64,000 bases of DNA from Phoma sp. XZ068 (GCA_004835665.1 RBKR01000008.1:992001-1056000); one strand, 5' to 3'. Positions 34,260 to 46,819 are shown, counted from the stretch's first letter. A program made the numbers and translations. Notes: generated by a model not told the origin, from the letters alone.

Positions 34260-36188
34260 TGCTATGGGTGGTTCGATCTATTTGACGGATAAACAGGTGT
34301 GTGAGGATTTCAACTTCGCTCTTGTGGAGGATGTCGTTGAAGTACTTTCAGCTTCGACTTAATGGGGCACTACCGAAAACGGATGACGTAGTAAATCACG
34401 ATATGTACACGCCATACCGTGGAAGAAGCCTCTTCCTGAAAACCTTTCATCGTTCCCCATCTCATCTGTGGGTTGTTGTTTTCGGACTGTCTGCACTGTT
34501 TATTGAGGCTATCCCTCAACGGCGCAACATACCGAAGCCAAAATCCAGTGCATGTACCCTGCGTCGTGAGCGCGATCATGCGATCCAATGCATAACCAAA
34601 GAGGTTCCACAACAGAAGCGGGCAGCATGGTTCGGCGCACAGTTCGGCGAGGCTTATAGGTACACTGTGCACCTTTGCGAAACGCGCGGCTTGTTACCAG
34701 TTGCTACGCGAACGGCGGAACCGAATGCTCGTTTCTTCAATACAACACAGGACCACACCGTGGGTTGGAAACTGTATTCGCTGATAGATCCAGCTTACAG
34801 CCCCTCCGGTAGAGGTGTATATGAGAAGGTCGAGGCTTCGAGGCAAGGCAGCAGGCGTTACACATCGACAAATGCAGGGTGGAGGAATGAGGTAGCATCA
34901 CTTGCGCGTTGTCAGCGTCGTGTAACTTCAGTCGGGCTGCGTCGCCGATTCGGTCTTCCTTCTACCTGTAAACATGTCTAGAGCCAGCATAACATTACTG
35001 ATTTCTTCGTGATGATTGCATCATGTCTAGTGCTCCAGGTCATCGCACCCGCAAAGCTGAGATGTGAGCCGCGTTAGACCTGGCTTGCGTCGTGAAGGCT
35101 CCGCTCGCTCCCGCCCGGTTGCCCCACACCTCCCGCTAGTCGGCCCGCCACAATGGTTCCCCTGGATCAGCCCTGTGAATGTTGTCTGTCGCCAGACTCG
35201 TGCAGAGATAATGACTTAACATCGAAATTGCCTCCATCATGCCGCCTTTGCTATCGCACTTTGAGGGGCCGAGAGCACCAGATAGGCTGAGTTCTTGGGC
35301 AACTAACAGCGCAACTTGGTGAGGCGCCACGAAGAACAAGCGCCGTGCACCTGCGGTCAGCTCACCGACACATCAGAGGCGTCTATTCCTGCACCAGACG
35401 CGAGGGCGTCCTGTAACTCACGTCGAAAGTTTAGCTGCGTTCTCGAAGACGAAAAGATGCGCTGTGCCGACCGCAATTTGAGCGAGCTAGCGAGCCAAGG
35501 GAGGATGCAAGTGATGCAAACGGTGCCCAGGTGGTTGGTGCTTGACCAGCCCACTTCATTGGGAATCCTATGGTCGCCAAGCTCAAGCCTAGAAAGAACT
35601 GGCATGCGTCAGACCAGTCGGTATCGTTCTGCGCCCCTAGGCCGACTAGACGAGAGAAAGGGCGGAATGCAGTGTACTATCCCGTGGCCTACGTGCCGTT
35701 TTGTAGCAGCCGGCCACGCTGAGGAACTCGTACAGGTCACCGGAAACGCCGCTTTCCAGCGGTCAGGACATATCTGCATGGGATTCCACGCAGCAGGAAA
35801 TGACTGTCTCAACGCTCAGTTACATTGACTTACTTCTGCATGCAGCTAGTTTCGCGAATGGCCCTGGCTCTTCCCCATGCCCACCGCAACTTTACCCCGG
35901 CCCGGTCATGCAGCGTCACGCAGGACAGATGCAGTATGACAGGGGCCCGGAGGGGACAACATGGACCACTAGCGCGCGCCCTGCTCACGGGTCCTTTTAT
36001 CAGCAGTAATGGTCTATAGTTCAGCCTCCTGTCCTTCAGCCTTAGCCTAAGCCTCTTCGTGCCGTATCATATCCCTCTCCGCTTCAAACTGTCTCGGTAT
36101 CAAGACGACTCACTGTGCTTTCGATCGACCTGGAAACATCAATTCATCTACACTCATCTTCAAATCTCGCTCATCGTCAGATCGTTGA
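34260..36188. other. 1.9-kb intergenic region
   Basis: Open frames of up to 226 codons occur, but they start at GTG, have no recognisable composition or family, and are not supported by splice joins. It probably holds the promoters of the decarboxylase gene (minus) and the hypothetical gene (plus). No transposon remnant was recognised. Confidence 0.45.
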
Positions 36189-37411
36189 ATGCATCCAATA
36201 TACTACGCGCCCGATATGGGCAGGGACAACTTGATGTCACATGAGCGCCTGGACTTTCTACGCAGTTCTGCCTTTGAATCCGAACACGCCTGGCAATACG
36301 ACACATCCTACATGGAACACGAAGCAGCAGCGGTAGCACTTGAACAAGAGATTGAACAGTCTTTGGCAAGCATCTCGCCCGATGAGAACTCAGACGAGCA
36401 AGTCCGGATCATCAAGACACAAATTACAATTCACCGGGAGCGACAGCGAGCATTGAGGCCGCACTTGGAGAGTGGTAGCGGTGATTTCGATGGGTGGGGA
36501 AATGAGTGCACCTTTGTACCTGCGCCAAATCATTGGGGCGCAAACGGGGACCTTGACGAAGAGAGCGAGACCTTGTCTTCTGTGCGTTGATCTCGCAGAG
36601 TTGCCTCGTAGCATGAACGCGAACTAACACAGCAGTCTAGGTACACAAGCTTCTCACCTGGCAGTCCTCGTCACCAATATCAGTCACTCCGCCCTACTCA
36701 CCGCTTTATGAGGAGCTACCATCCCCAGATATTCCCTACCATTCGATGTTGGACCCATACCAAGCACGAACGACTTATCATCTGCATCGAACAAGAGAAT
36801 GGACGGGTCTGTCAGGCAGCCACAATTATGTTTACACAGTGCGCGAGCATTCCGACAAATACGCCATGTACATGCTCGAAGCCATGCACCGCGGCGACAA
36901 TCAGATCACTGCTGCAGATTTCTTCAGGGTCGCCGAATACCCGAAGACGTGCATTCACATCCTCCTCTCTGGCATCGAAAAGCAGCGTCTGTCCACATCT
37001 TCAAAAGACGCTGCCTACAAGTCGCGGTGTATACATTTGGACGTCAAGGATGCCTTCGCACAGTCAGTTAAGGAATACCCAGATCGGCAACAGAAGATCC
37101 CATGGTCACCACGGCGCTTTACGTATGGAGGCCGACGTTTCGTATGGAAGTCTGGAGACTCTAAGGATGACTCGATGCCTGAGACACTGTACGAGTTTCG
37201 GAAGGACTGGGCGAAGCCGGGAAGCCGAACTGGAAAGCGGTGCGACGATTCACATTCGATGACGAAGCTGGTATGGGGTGAGAAGAAGAGAAGAGGGAAG
37301 GTTGACAGCTACACGATACATTTCGCGGGCGGTATGGATCAAGTGTTCAGGGAGATACTGCTTGCCAGCCAAATGGCACGACAGATCTGCTTGTTCACAG
37401 CGATGAACTGA
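36189..37411 (+). CDS. Hypothetical protein, two exons
   Basis: Not recognised. Exons 36189-36581 and 36641-37411 give 387 residues. The 59-bp GT-AG intron has an AACTAAC branch-like site 14 bases before the acceptor and keeps the frame (EESETLSS to VHKLLTWQSSSPIS). The first exon encodes an acidic, partly helical region (HEAAAVALEQEIEQSLASIS). The second has a Pro/Ser-rich linker, then a mixed basic region with regularly spaced aromatic residues (RRFTYGGRRFVWKSG, LYEFRKDWAKPG) and a short hydrophobic end. No signal peptide or membrane span is visible. The coding potential and clean splice join support a real gene; no function can be suggested. Confidence 0.7.
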
Positions 37412-38635
37412 ACAACCTCCAAAACAAGAGAAATCTAGAGCTGTGCTCACGGAAACCCTCTTACATGTGCAATGAGTAGCGACTATTTCGGATCGACTGG
37501 ATCGAGCGTAGGACAAAGATATACCCCTGGGAGGCATTTGGAAACATTACAAGAGGCGCAAGGATACCCTGTCAGATTCGTTCACAGCTCTATTGCTTCT
37601 AGTGGCTATGATGCCAATCAGCAAATCGAAGCATAACCCACTCTTTGCCTTCCCGTCGTTGTGTTATTCGTGATTTGTTGAATCGGAAGCACTACGAAAG
37701 TGCCTTCCTTTGGCATTGATTTTGCGACGTCTTCATATCAATCCAGATCGCTCGTTGTGATCTAGACAGACTCAAACATATGGCGCTTAGATGAGCCCAT
37801 CCGACAGTGACGTAGCTACACTGTCCCTGCCCGCACCCAGGGCTGCTATAAATCAAACCGCGCCAAGTTGCTTAATTGGGCTTGTTCGAGATTGCCAAGT
37901 TCAATCGGTCAAGTCGTAGCTCCAACAGCGTCAAAATCTAGGCAAGCAAGTATAACAATCTTCACTTAAGTCATCTTGATCATGCCTCAGCAGGGCTAGA
38001 CACGAGGGGATTCTCTAAGCGAGGGGAAATGTGCTCGAGATGCATCAACAATCACGTGGTACCACCGTTCCGGATCTTAACGAACGCAGCTGAACAACAA
38101 CCTTTCCTTGCAATCAAGCAAGCAAGTTAAGCCAATCAATCCTCAAGCAATCACGTAAGAAGCTCTACCTAATTACTAATCGTGCAATTCGATTGTCGAG
38201 CTTTAAAGTTGCTTTCCTTGCGCGACTGTTCACCCACTCTTGTCCTCACCAAGCACACCACCTTGCTGCAGGTCAACGTCAGCCTTACGGATTCTGCAAG
38301 TCCAGCTTCAAGGTTAGGGCCTTTGCTTACCTTCGCAACGGCCACTTGCGTCGCTTTTCTCCTTTCACACTAATTTCTCACTCAGCTGTCCACACCGCAG
38401 TCCTTGCTTACCGCTTTGCAAGTGCCTCGCTGTACCCGACAGCTTGTCACTGCACCTCCGAACGGACGCCACTACCGGCATTCACCCTTTCCATCGGTGC
38501 CACCGACTTTCACCAAATCAAGTAGCCGCGGCAAACGAGCGCGCATACTGTTTCTTGCCAATCGTACGTCTACACGCGAATCCTTCCAGAACGCCTGCTT
38601 ACAGACTCGCCATTGAGTAAGCAACACACCCAAGC
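37412..38635. other. 1.2-kb intergenic region with a TATA-like element
   Basis: No supported gene. A TATAAA box lies at 37847-37852, about 790 bp before the next ATG. The pyrimidine-rich sequence after it, and a possible non-coding intron (GTAAGA near 38155, with TACTAAT at 38174-38180), suggest a long spliced 5' leader for the NTF2-like gene; this is inference. Confidence 0.4.
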
Positions 38636-39094
38636 ATGGCTTCACCACGTAGCACAACGCTTCGCAACACCACGTCTGGATTCTGTGCAGCTATGATTTC
38701 ACCCCCTCCGCTACCCGAGCTTCTGTCACAGTACTTCTCCAGCAAGCCTAAGATTACGGAGCATGGCCCGGAGTGGTCACGCTCGCGTCTACCATTCATT
38801 GCGAAGACTTTCACGGGTCATGATGGTTGCGAGGAGTATTTCAAACTGATGACCGATACACTTGAGATGTCCCTAAATAATGACGCATTTCCAGATGCGA
38901 AAGGCTTTATCGTCGATGCCGACGCTGGGCTGGTGAGTGTGGTAGGCAAAGCGCGTTTCTCGAGCAAGAAGACTGGCAAGAGCTGGGATGAACAGTTCGT
39001 CTTCAAATTCAGCGACTTTGATGAGCATGGCAAGATAGGGCACTGGGAGATCTGGGGAGATCCATTGAGCGCTTGGGATGCTGTTGGCGAGTAA
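38636..39094 (+). CDS. Small NTF2/SnoaL-like protein
   Basis: Single exon, 152 residues. The pattern LPELLSQYFSSKP, then GHDGCEEYFKLMTDTLEMS, VVGKARFSSKKTGKSWDEQF and FKFSDFDEHGKIGHWEIWGDPLSAW fits the cone-shaped NTF2-like/SnoaL fold: helices followed by a curved sheet, with the usual D..GKI.HWEIW.DPL ending. Such proteins can be small isomerases, cyclases or ligand carriers, and the exact activity cannot be read from sequence. The length is typical. No targeting signal is obvious. Confidence 0.75.
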   Translation: MASPRSTTLRNTTSGFCAAMISPPPLPELLSQYFSSKPKITEHGPEWSRSRLPFIAKTFTGHDGCEEYFKLMTDTLEMSLNNDAFPDAKGFIVDADAGLVSVVGKARFSSKKTGKSWDEQFVFKFSDFDEHGKIGHWEIWGDPLSAWDAVGE

Positions 39095-39407
39095 ACAAAA
39101 TCCGCACTTGGTTAGGTACAGAGCATGTGGCTTCCTTCACAAGACCAAACAAAATGTATTCAGTCAACAAATCGCAAATGTAATCTTCGTTCTAACAATG
39201 TCCTATATGGAGGTGTGCATTCGATATGTTCTGTTGATATCCCTGACCCCGCACCAACCTTAAAGAGTCGCGCTTCACCGAGGCTAACCACCGCTCGACG
39301 CAGCTTACTCGAACAACCATAACGATATGTAGACTACCAAATGCGTCCGCACATCCATACGACAAGAAGGTATTCACGAGAACGAGCAAGGAACAAAGCA
39401 GCTCAAT

Positions 39408-40652
39408 ATGTCCTCTTCAAAGCAATCAGCGCGTCATGATCTCGACGATGCCAAACTGGGCGCGTATCTACAGCGACACATTCAGGACCTAACGCTGCCC
39501 GTGGTGTCGACAAAAATTGGCTACGGGCAGAGTAACCCAACTTACTTTGTGGATGACGCCAACAAGACTCGATACATTCTACGAAAGAAGCCGAGTGGGA
39601 AGATCATCTCTGCAGTTGCACACCAGGTCGACCGAGAGTATAAGGTACTCAAAGCACTTGGGAATGTGGAAGGCTTTCCAGTACCAAAGGTTTACTGTCT
39701 ATGTATGGACCTATCAGTGCTCGGAACAGCATTCTATGTATGCGGTAGCCCCCCTGCGACGACTATGATGTAGATCTCTACTGACACAGTTCTAGGTAAT
39801 GGAATTCGTGAAAGGCCGTATCATCACAGATCCGAACCTCTCCACTTTGCCATCATCTCAACGCCGCTCAGCTTGGTTCTCTGTGGTGTCAACACTCGCC
39901 TGGCTACACTCCATCGACCCAGACTCTATCGGCCTATCCGACTTTGGCAAGAAAACAGACTTTTACACTCGCCATTGCAACACCTTCTCCCGCATTGAAG
40001 CTCAGCAAGCCAAAGTCAAAGATGTCAATACTGGCAAAGTGTTGGGACGCGCTCACCCAAAGTTCGACGAGATTGTAGACTATATTCGCAAAAACGTACC
40101 TTCTGACCGCACCAGCATCATTCATGGCGATTACAAGTTCGACAACATCATCTTGCACCCTACAGAGCCCAGGGTCATCGCAATACTCGACTGGGAATTA
40201 AGTACGTTGGGAAACCCTATGATGGACGTGTGCTACGTTTGTGGTCCGTACTGGAACCGTGCGCAGAAAGGTAGCGCAGGGAGAGATGACCAGGGTGGTG
40301 AGGTGTACCTACCCGAGAATCAAAGGAAGAACGGTTTGCCGAGTATGGATGAGTTGGTAGATGCATATGCGAAAATCACGGCGTGGGATCCCCGGAAGGA
40401 TCAGTGGGAGATTGCGAAGATCTTCAATTTAATGAGGGTATGTTTACTACGAGACGAAGTAGGAAGAAAAGGCACTGACATTGGGAAAAGGGCAGCACGA
40501 TCAGTCATGGTATTCAAGCAAGGACTATTAGTGGGCAGGCGAGCAGTGAGTTCTCGCATATTTATTTCGAGAATACGAAGAGAGGGTTGGATACGGCACT
40601 TGCAATGGTTATGTCCATGAAGGATAAAGAGGCGTCGAGGAGCAGTTTGTGA
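39408..40652 (+). CDS. ACAD10/11-type aminoglycoside phosphotransferase-like kinase
   Basis: Three exons, 39408-39737, 39796-40437 and 40491-40652, give 377 residues. Both introns (58 and 53 bp) are phase 0 GT-AG, joining GTAFY to VMEFVKGR and IFNLMR to [11 protein letters not shown]. The APH/kinase fold is clear: [11 protein letters not shown] (nucleotide loop), YILRKKPSG (lysine), the catalytic loop [15 protein letters not shown] and the metal-binding [15 protein letters not shown]. The ending [19 protein letters not shown] is typical of the stand-alone kinase domain homologous to the N-terminal half of animal ACAD10/ACAD11. Those enzymes phosphorylate 4-hydroxyacyl-CoAs before beta-oxidation. 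In fungi the kinase is often a separate protein; a similar substrate is inferred. No PTS signal is evident. Confidence 0.88.
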
Positions 40653-40794
40653 AAATGTCGAGTTTTGCATTTTCTATTTGTAGATAACAATATTTGAACC
40701 AATAGGGGTATATCAATCTTAGGCCAAGGGAGACTCCATCATACACAGATCAAGCTAATTATCAGCATGACCGTTCACCGCCACCTTCTACTAT

Positions 40795-41256
40795 CTAGTT
40801 CTTGTAGCTAGGCGGCGCAGCCTCAAAGTCTGCCTGCCTCTCGGCCTTCCTGGCGCGCCTGCGTTCCCTCCTCTCAAGCTCCTTCGCCACAGCCTGGGCC
40901 AGCTTCCTCCTCTCCTCACGCTCCCTCTCCTTGACGATCTGCTCCCTGCCCTTTCCTGACCAGACGGCGCGGAACTCCTTGCGGAACTTCTGCTTGAATG
41001 TGAGGGCCTTGTCATTCTCCTCCTCTGCCTTTTTGGCGGCGTATTCGGCCTCATCGTCGCTGTCAAGGAAGTCGTCCTCATCTTCGTCGATTAAGGGGTC
41101 GGACGCTTCGGCGTTGATGCTCTTGAGGTTGCGCTCCTTGTCCCACTTTTTCGTGCGCGAGTATGCGATGCAGGCCGTGGTGAAGAGTACAACGCCCAGA
41201 GGGAAGGTCACGAAGATACCCATGACCACGATCAAAGCGAGAAGGTCTTCGTCCAT
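40795..41256 (-). CDS. Small single-pass membrane protein with a charged coiled-coil tail
   Basis: Single exon, 153 residues. A short acidic start (MDEDLLA) leads into one hydrophobic span at about 7-31, followed by YSRTKKWDKERNLKS and an acidic linker (DEDEDDFLDSDDEAEY). The second half is a highly charged helical stretch rich in Lys/Arg/Glu, ending AAPPSYKN. The family was not recognised; fungal proteins of this size and layout are usually annotated as hypothetical membrane proteins. The charge distribution suggests the tail is cytosolic. Confidence 0.75.
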   Translation of the reverse strand: MDEDLLALIVVMGIFVTFPLGVVLFTTACIAYSRTKKWDKERNLKSINAEASDPLIDEDEDDFLDSDDEAEYAAKKAEEENDKALTFKQKFRKEFRAVWSGKGREQIVKEREREERRKLAQAVAKELERRERRRARKAERQADFEAAPPSYKN

Positions 41257-42589
41257 TGCGGCGGTTTGGTCGATACCTTGGAAATTTCAGGAGATGTTTG
41301 GGCGACTTGAGTCGATATTTGAGTTTGTGGTGGAGGGTTCCGGGGTTCAGTGACTTGTTGCCTGATATACTGTAGGAGATCTAGTCGCCACTGCCCAGGG
41401 ACACAGTTGAAGGCCGCGGTGTGGCGGTGCACATTCTGCATTACGTCATCCCTGTCGTTGTCACATGCTTTTGGCTTTAGCCTTCTAGAACATCAACTTC
41501 AACAATACCCTTCAAGCCAGGTTGGACTTCCTTCGTTCCTCACAACTCGCGACTTCTTCGTTGCAGTGTTGAAAGGCCAGGGATGGATGTCGATAGGTTT
41601 CCGAGTATTAGAAATCGTTATCGGAGGAGCTGGTGCCCACTCAGTGATCTGCACCCAAGACACTGCTTCTGTACTGCTCCGACTAGTGACCCATGGTACC
41701 TCACACACATATCGTTGCGGTTCTAGTGGCTCCCTTGTGGAGCTACTGCCTTTCGATTGGGCTGTGCTGTGGAGAGAAGCGGGTCTTTGGGGGTGTCGTT
41801 GTTGGATCAAAAAGGTTCTCCCCAAACGACCAAGACTGCTTGGCCGTGGCCCTCCAGACAGTCAAGGCTTCTTGGAAATCGGGAGCAAACATCACCGGAA
41901 AATGGTGTTTGGGGTCGGATTCCTTCCTTCCCGTTTGCTTCGAAACGTTCCTTCACTGTGCCCAGAGGTCGCCGCTCTCAACCAAGGCTACCAAGTTTTG
42001 TTTGCAGCATTGTGAGCATTATCATTGTGCCAGTGGTTGGCTATATTTCCATTGGTGCAAAGAGTGTGTCACAGAAAGGTCGCATAGCTGGGAAGGGCAA
42101 CAAACGCTATAGTGCATTGAAATTTGGATCTCTATCATTGATCGACCGTCTAGACGCAGGTGGCGTCTCATCAATCTATATGCAGAACGCAAAGCCCATG
42201 GTATATGTCACCTTCCCGTTTTTGACGCCAGCGCTATGCAAAAAGCAGATACGTAGGGAAAGAAAGTGGTTAGATTACAGAGGTTACCGCCGAGAGCTTG
42301 AGAGCTTCTATGTCTAAGTACATAAGAGAAGCGCTGAGCCTGCAGACGACTTGTGAGAAAATGAGACGCGGGGGAGAACAGGAACATGGGGTATAAAGGA
42401 GTGTATGTTGCTATTGCAGCGCGACGCTTGTTTGCTGGCTGAAAGAGCGAATGAAGGAACGAAAAGACAATAAGAAATCTTGTGATCAGTGTCAGAATGA
42501 CGCCTGCAGTCTTACAATCTGCAATACACGCTAGGCTTGGACAATTTGGTAGCGTGTTTGGAAATCAGATTATGTGCTCTTGAATTGAT
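41257..42589. other. Region with overlapping open frames but no confident gene
   Basis: About 1.3 kb. On the plus strand three overlapping frames span 41350-42317. One (ending at 42317) has a plausible tail of about 80 residues with a hydrophobic stretch (IVSIIIVPVVGYISIGA); another has an ATG at 41693 and a hydrophobic start. No frame combines a good start with a clear product and no convincing splice joins were found. A small species-specific gene is possible. Confidence 0.3.
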
Positions 42590-44381
42590 CTAGTGATCTG
42601 CGACGTCCTCATCCCTCATGGGGTAGAGGATGTCGCCGACAATCACGGATCGTACGTGGTTGAACAGTACAAAGAACCACATCGCGATGATGGCAATAGA
42701 GAGACCATTGCCAACAAAGAGAATCGTTTCATCTTTCAAGGCGTTACCGATGGAGATGGTGGCGATGGCGAAGCCAGTGTTGGGGAAAACCATGGCCCAC
42801 CAACCCAAGTGGAAGTATACAGCCCATGAGTTGATAACCTGGCAATGAATTAGTGAAAATGTGGCAAGATTTGGCTGCGAGCGAACTTACAGCAACAAGA
42901 GCAATCATGAAAAACCACATGGCCAGAACCCAGAGAAACAAAGCAGCAACAATGGCCAGAGTACGGATCATTTTGCCATCGAGAAGGCCGTCACCCTGCA
43001 GATCAAAGTCTTCAGGGAGAGCGTTCGCCATACCAATGAATGCCAAACAGGTGAAGGAGGGTGGACCCACTCCAATGAACATGGCTCCACGGTGCTCGCG
43101 GTCGGGGTATCCAACCTGCATGAGGCGACCAATGTAATGAGCATACATGAGAATGGCAATCGTAAATCCGAGACCTTGACATCCAAGACCAGCCACAATG
43201 ATTGGGTATCTAGATGCCAGCGGTTGATCGGCTGCGATGACGGAAGCAATGGTTCCCGACAGCATAATGGGGAAGATGGGCAGCAGCCAAGAGGGCATGA
43301 AGCTGTTCAACTTGTACGTATATGCGCAGAATAGGAATGAGTATTGGAAGACAGCCAAACAGAAGGCGAAGAAAGTGTAAAGCCAAAACGCAACGGACAT
43401 GCTAGTGATAGCCCAGGCGCGGTTGGGGTGGTCGACCTCGTAAGCTTGGATGATGTACTTCTGTGTTCCGGTGATGATGGTGGCTATCGAGAGGAAGAAG
43501 GGTCCCAAGAACAGTGCCTCACGCTCGTGCGTGATAGAGCCCTTGAAAGCACCGGGAAACTTGGTGAATCGCAGAATCATGGTTCCAGTAATGCCGGTAA
43601 AGAAGATGAGGTTGACGATGTAGAAGATGGCGCCGATGGTTATCAGGCCAGGGAACGCATGGGGCTGGATAGAGACCAGTGTTGCGATACCGCCTGTTGC
43701 CATGGTCAGGGTGTACCAGGCCCACGTGAAATGGCGAAGACGTTCACCAAAAGTCAGATATGGCTGGTTTGGATCCTTCCTATGTGGCAGCTTCGAGTTG
43801 TGGTCCCAACCGCTTCCATGGCCATGGTTGTCATCGTGCTTTTGCTTTTCAAGGTCGATGGAAGCCGGAGGTGTTGGCATAGGAGGAGGTCGTGGCGGAG
43901 GATCATTGAATGGGTTTTCTGCCTCCTTACCTTTGGAGTCAATAGGATACCCGTTGGCATCTACAGGTCCCGGGAAGTAGACATCGCCCGTGGGGTAAGG
44001 ACCCGCAGGCGTCTGGACCCAGGTGTTTGTACGGGTGGTTTGTTGAGACTGAAGAGGGTATTGGCTCCCCTGCTGCATATTCATGGGCTGCTGAACGTTC
44101 ATGGGTTGCTGAACATTCATAGGTAGGTTCCGGTTGTCGGGTTGAGGACTTTGAGTGGGATATCTGTTGTCTGTTTGGTATGCCTGGGGTGCATACTGAA
44201 CGGGTTGAGGAGGAGAAACTGGTCGGACGGAGGAGGGGAGGCCGGTCTGCATAGGGTACGGACCAGGTCGCGGGTCGGACTGAGGGCGGGAGTAGCTTGG
44301 TCCGTTGTCGAAATTAGGGCTGAAGTTGGTGTTGTCCTTGTTGTCAAAGGTCAATCCCTCAGGTTGGAATCGAGAATCCAT
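42590..44381 (-). CDS. TDT-family transporter (malic acid / C4-dicarboxylate Mae1-like)
   Basis: Two exons, 44381-42891 and 42838-42590, give 579 residues; the 52-bp phase 0 intron joins MIALVA to VINSWAVYFHLGWWAMVFPN. The first ~210 residues are cytosolic, rich in Gln/Pro/Asn, with a PMNVQQ-type repeat. The membrane part, about ten hydrophobic spans, starts at WAWYTLTMATGGIATL and contains HEREALFLGPFFLSIATI, GVGPPSFTCLAFIGMA and a final AMWFFVLFNHV. This fits the tellurite-resistance/dicarboxylate transporter family (PF03595), which includes yeast-type Mae1 malate permease and Ssu1 sulfite pump. The motif set is closer to Mae1. Substrate and direction are inferred only. Confidence 0.9.
44082..44127 (-). 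repeat. 18-bp coding tandem repeat (PMNVQQ units)
   Basis: About two and a half copies of an 18-bp unit (GTTCATGGGTTGCTGAAC and variants on the plus strand) encode PMNVQQ, PMNVQQ and PMNMQQ in the cytosolic leader of the TDT transporter. Copy number may vary between strains. Confidence 0.7.
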
Positions 44382-46819
44382 TTTTGGTTGTAATGAGAGA
44401 GGTGGCCTGCACCGTGGGAACTAACGAACGGAGACGCCTGTAAATAACGTAAAAGAGTATGACATGCAGAACAGTAGCACAGTAATTAATTCAGCACCGG
44501 GCCGTTGGGAAAGGAGATGGACGCGAAGTGCAGGAGGCGAAGTAATAACAAGTGGAGAGCAAGATCAGCATGGGGGTGTGGGCGTTCCCCAACTCGATGT
44601 CGTTTCGAACCACGTACCACGATTGGCACTAGACATTTTCAGCGGTTAGCAAAGCGACTCCGAGAAGCATGGTAGGGGTGAACTGGGACCTTGACAAGCT
44701 TGGCTGAAGTGATGTGTTGCGTACTTGCTCCTGGTATCCACATCAAAGCGCGAATAAGGTCTGCAACACGGTCAATGCACGTGCATTTTGATAGCATCCT
44801 GAGGTCGTCTTCGCCTCATCCCAGTCCGTAAACGGAAACATATGCCTTGGCAGCGTCCGCTCCGCCAAGCTGTTTAGACAAGCAAGGAAATCTTGAATAC
44901 TGAAATAAGAGGGCTGTTGAAAGCGCGGGATCTGCGACCCTTGCCATTGCTTGTGCAGAAGACAAAACCAATGTCATTGTGCGCAGGTGTGTGCGAGTGC
45001 ACCCACCGTCGCGCATACTACGATGCTGGTCTGCATTTCACCGAGGTGTGCTTGGCAAGTGCTCCGCTATGGTCCCAGTGTTCACTTTGGGGTAGTGGAA
45101 GCTCCGTTGCCCAACTGGAGATAACAGCGAGGAGAGACGTCTGCACACAGAACGAAAGCGGGATGTCGCCGCGGAGCAGGGACATTCCCTCTTTTGTTAC
45201 GGACCCTCCTCTGGCTGGACCTGGCGGTCTCTGATTTGGATCACCATGAGATGGTGAAGGCCGGTATTTCCCGATTTCCAATCGTAGACTCCGATGAAGC
45301 TACGTCCGGGAGATGGGCAGCGGGCAATTGGATGCGGCTCAAGAGCGGACTGGTGTCCGTTGAAAGGGTGTGAAACGGGCGCCGAAACGCCAAAAGCGGA
45401 CCCAATTGTATCGGAGTTGATGCCAAGCAGGATCAAAACGCGTCCAAGCACGCGGCCCCACCCACCTGGCGACGTGGAAGCCACAGCCGCGCTCCAGGTA
45501 AGCTTGTCATTTAGATAAGATCGAAGTAGAATACGCTAGCTGCTTTGCGAGTGCAGCAGACCTTGTCCAAGACGACCGTGAGCGATAGGGATGTTGTCTC
45601 AACAGTGCCCGAGGCCCACTCTGGTGTTTGACTCTCCTCCAGCCAAGCCCAAGCCTTAGGCAAAAAGCCTATCTTAACCTCGACAAAGATGTTTCTCCTC
45701 CACGTGTGTTCCAGAAGGCTGTGTCTGAATTAGTTGCGATTGAGCTGAGGTGTTGCGCTGCGGTGGAAGCCCGCTGGGTGGAGATCCGGCGACTACATAG
45801 GTCATCGCTGATCATGGAAGCGCTGATCGTTACGCTTCGATGTCGAGAAATTGCGACTTGTTGCCCGACTCACAAAAAACCCCTATCACGACAAAATGGT
45901 GATTTCTGGGCGTGGGCGGTGCACTCGACAAACCAATCAGCCTTGCACAGCAATCGGCCCGCCATCTGAGTTGGAGGCTCTGCGCCTGGGAGATGGATGC
46001 ATAGGAGTTCCACTGTTTGACGTAGATGCAAATGCACGCTCTCTGCATTTCTGCAGCCAAGAGAAATAAATGGAGATGAGGCTCAACGGAAGGCGACGGG
46101 TAGAAGATTGATCAGCGGACGGTGACGAAGCGGAAGTGCCTGACCGTATTCTTTCCCTTTCACAGTACTCCGGCACTCGTACAAAAACCCTAGAAAACCC
46201 GCTCATCGATTTTCCATGCGAGGGATGTGAACACGGTTCTCGTATCTGCTAATGAGCCCTGCTGCAACTAGGAGGGGAGATCGCTGTACGTTGGCGGCCC
46301 TGCCCCGGCATGAACATGTAGCAATGACAGTATTGCGTAACCTATTGTAGTTGCTTTAGAGTAGTTATCAATATGCATACAAATTGAGCATCAGAGACAC
46401 TACAGGGCCAGTATCGCCCGCATAACTTGATGCAGCGTCACGACAGAGCAATCTTGCACTTGTCAATCACAGCGCTTAATATTCTTGGCAGAAACATGCG
46501 AATAAGGAGCTACAAATTGGTGCTCGTACTCTAGTCATGCTCCTGAAGCCTTTGGTCGACTAGGTGTTTTGACAAGAGAAGCCAAGAAGTTGATATGCAC
46601 CGGGCATGCCCAGTCACGTCAGAGATATATCTGAACCTCGCAGCTAAAGGCTTTGGTTGGGCATAACTAAGTCATGGCTTAGATATTGGCGCCCGATGGC
46701 ATTGAACTTGAGGGGCCATGCACCACGGAACGATTGTATATGTCGAATGCTTTGACGCTGTACCGGGAAGGTTCGGCCTGGGCCAGATACGCTCACTGAG
46801 GTCCTTCACATGCCACACA
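44382..46819. other. 2.4-kb intergenic region
   Basis: The longest gene-free stretch of the window. Chance frames of up to about 110 codons occur on both strands, without a family, a good start or splice continuity. No tRNA-like or transposon-like structure was recognised. It contains the promoter of the TDT transporter and the 3' flank of the NCS1 gene. Confidence 0.45.

Noticed and set aside
34301..34981. 226-codon plus-strand frame upstream of the decarboxylase gene
   Set aside because: It begins with GTG, overlaps the promoter, has no recognisable motif and no splice support.
44382..46819. Several ~100-codon frames in the long gap
   Set aside because: Equal density on both strands, no motifs, no splice continuity.
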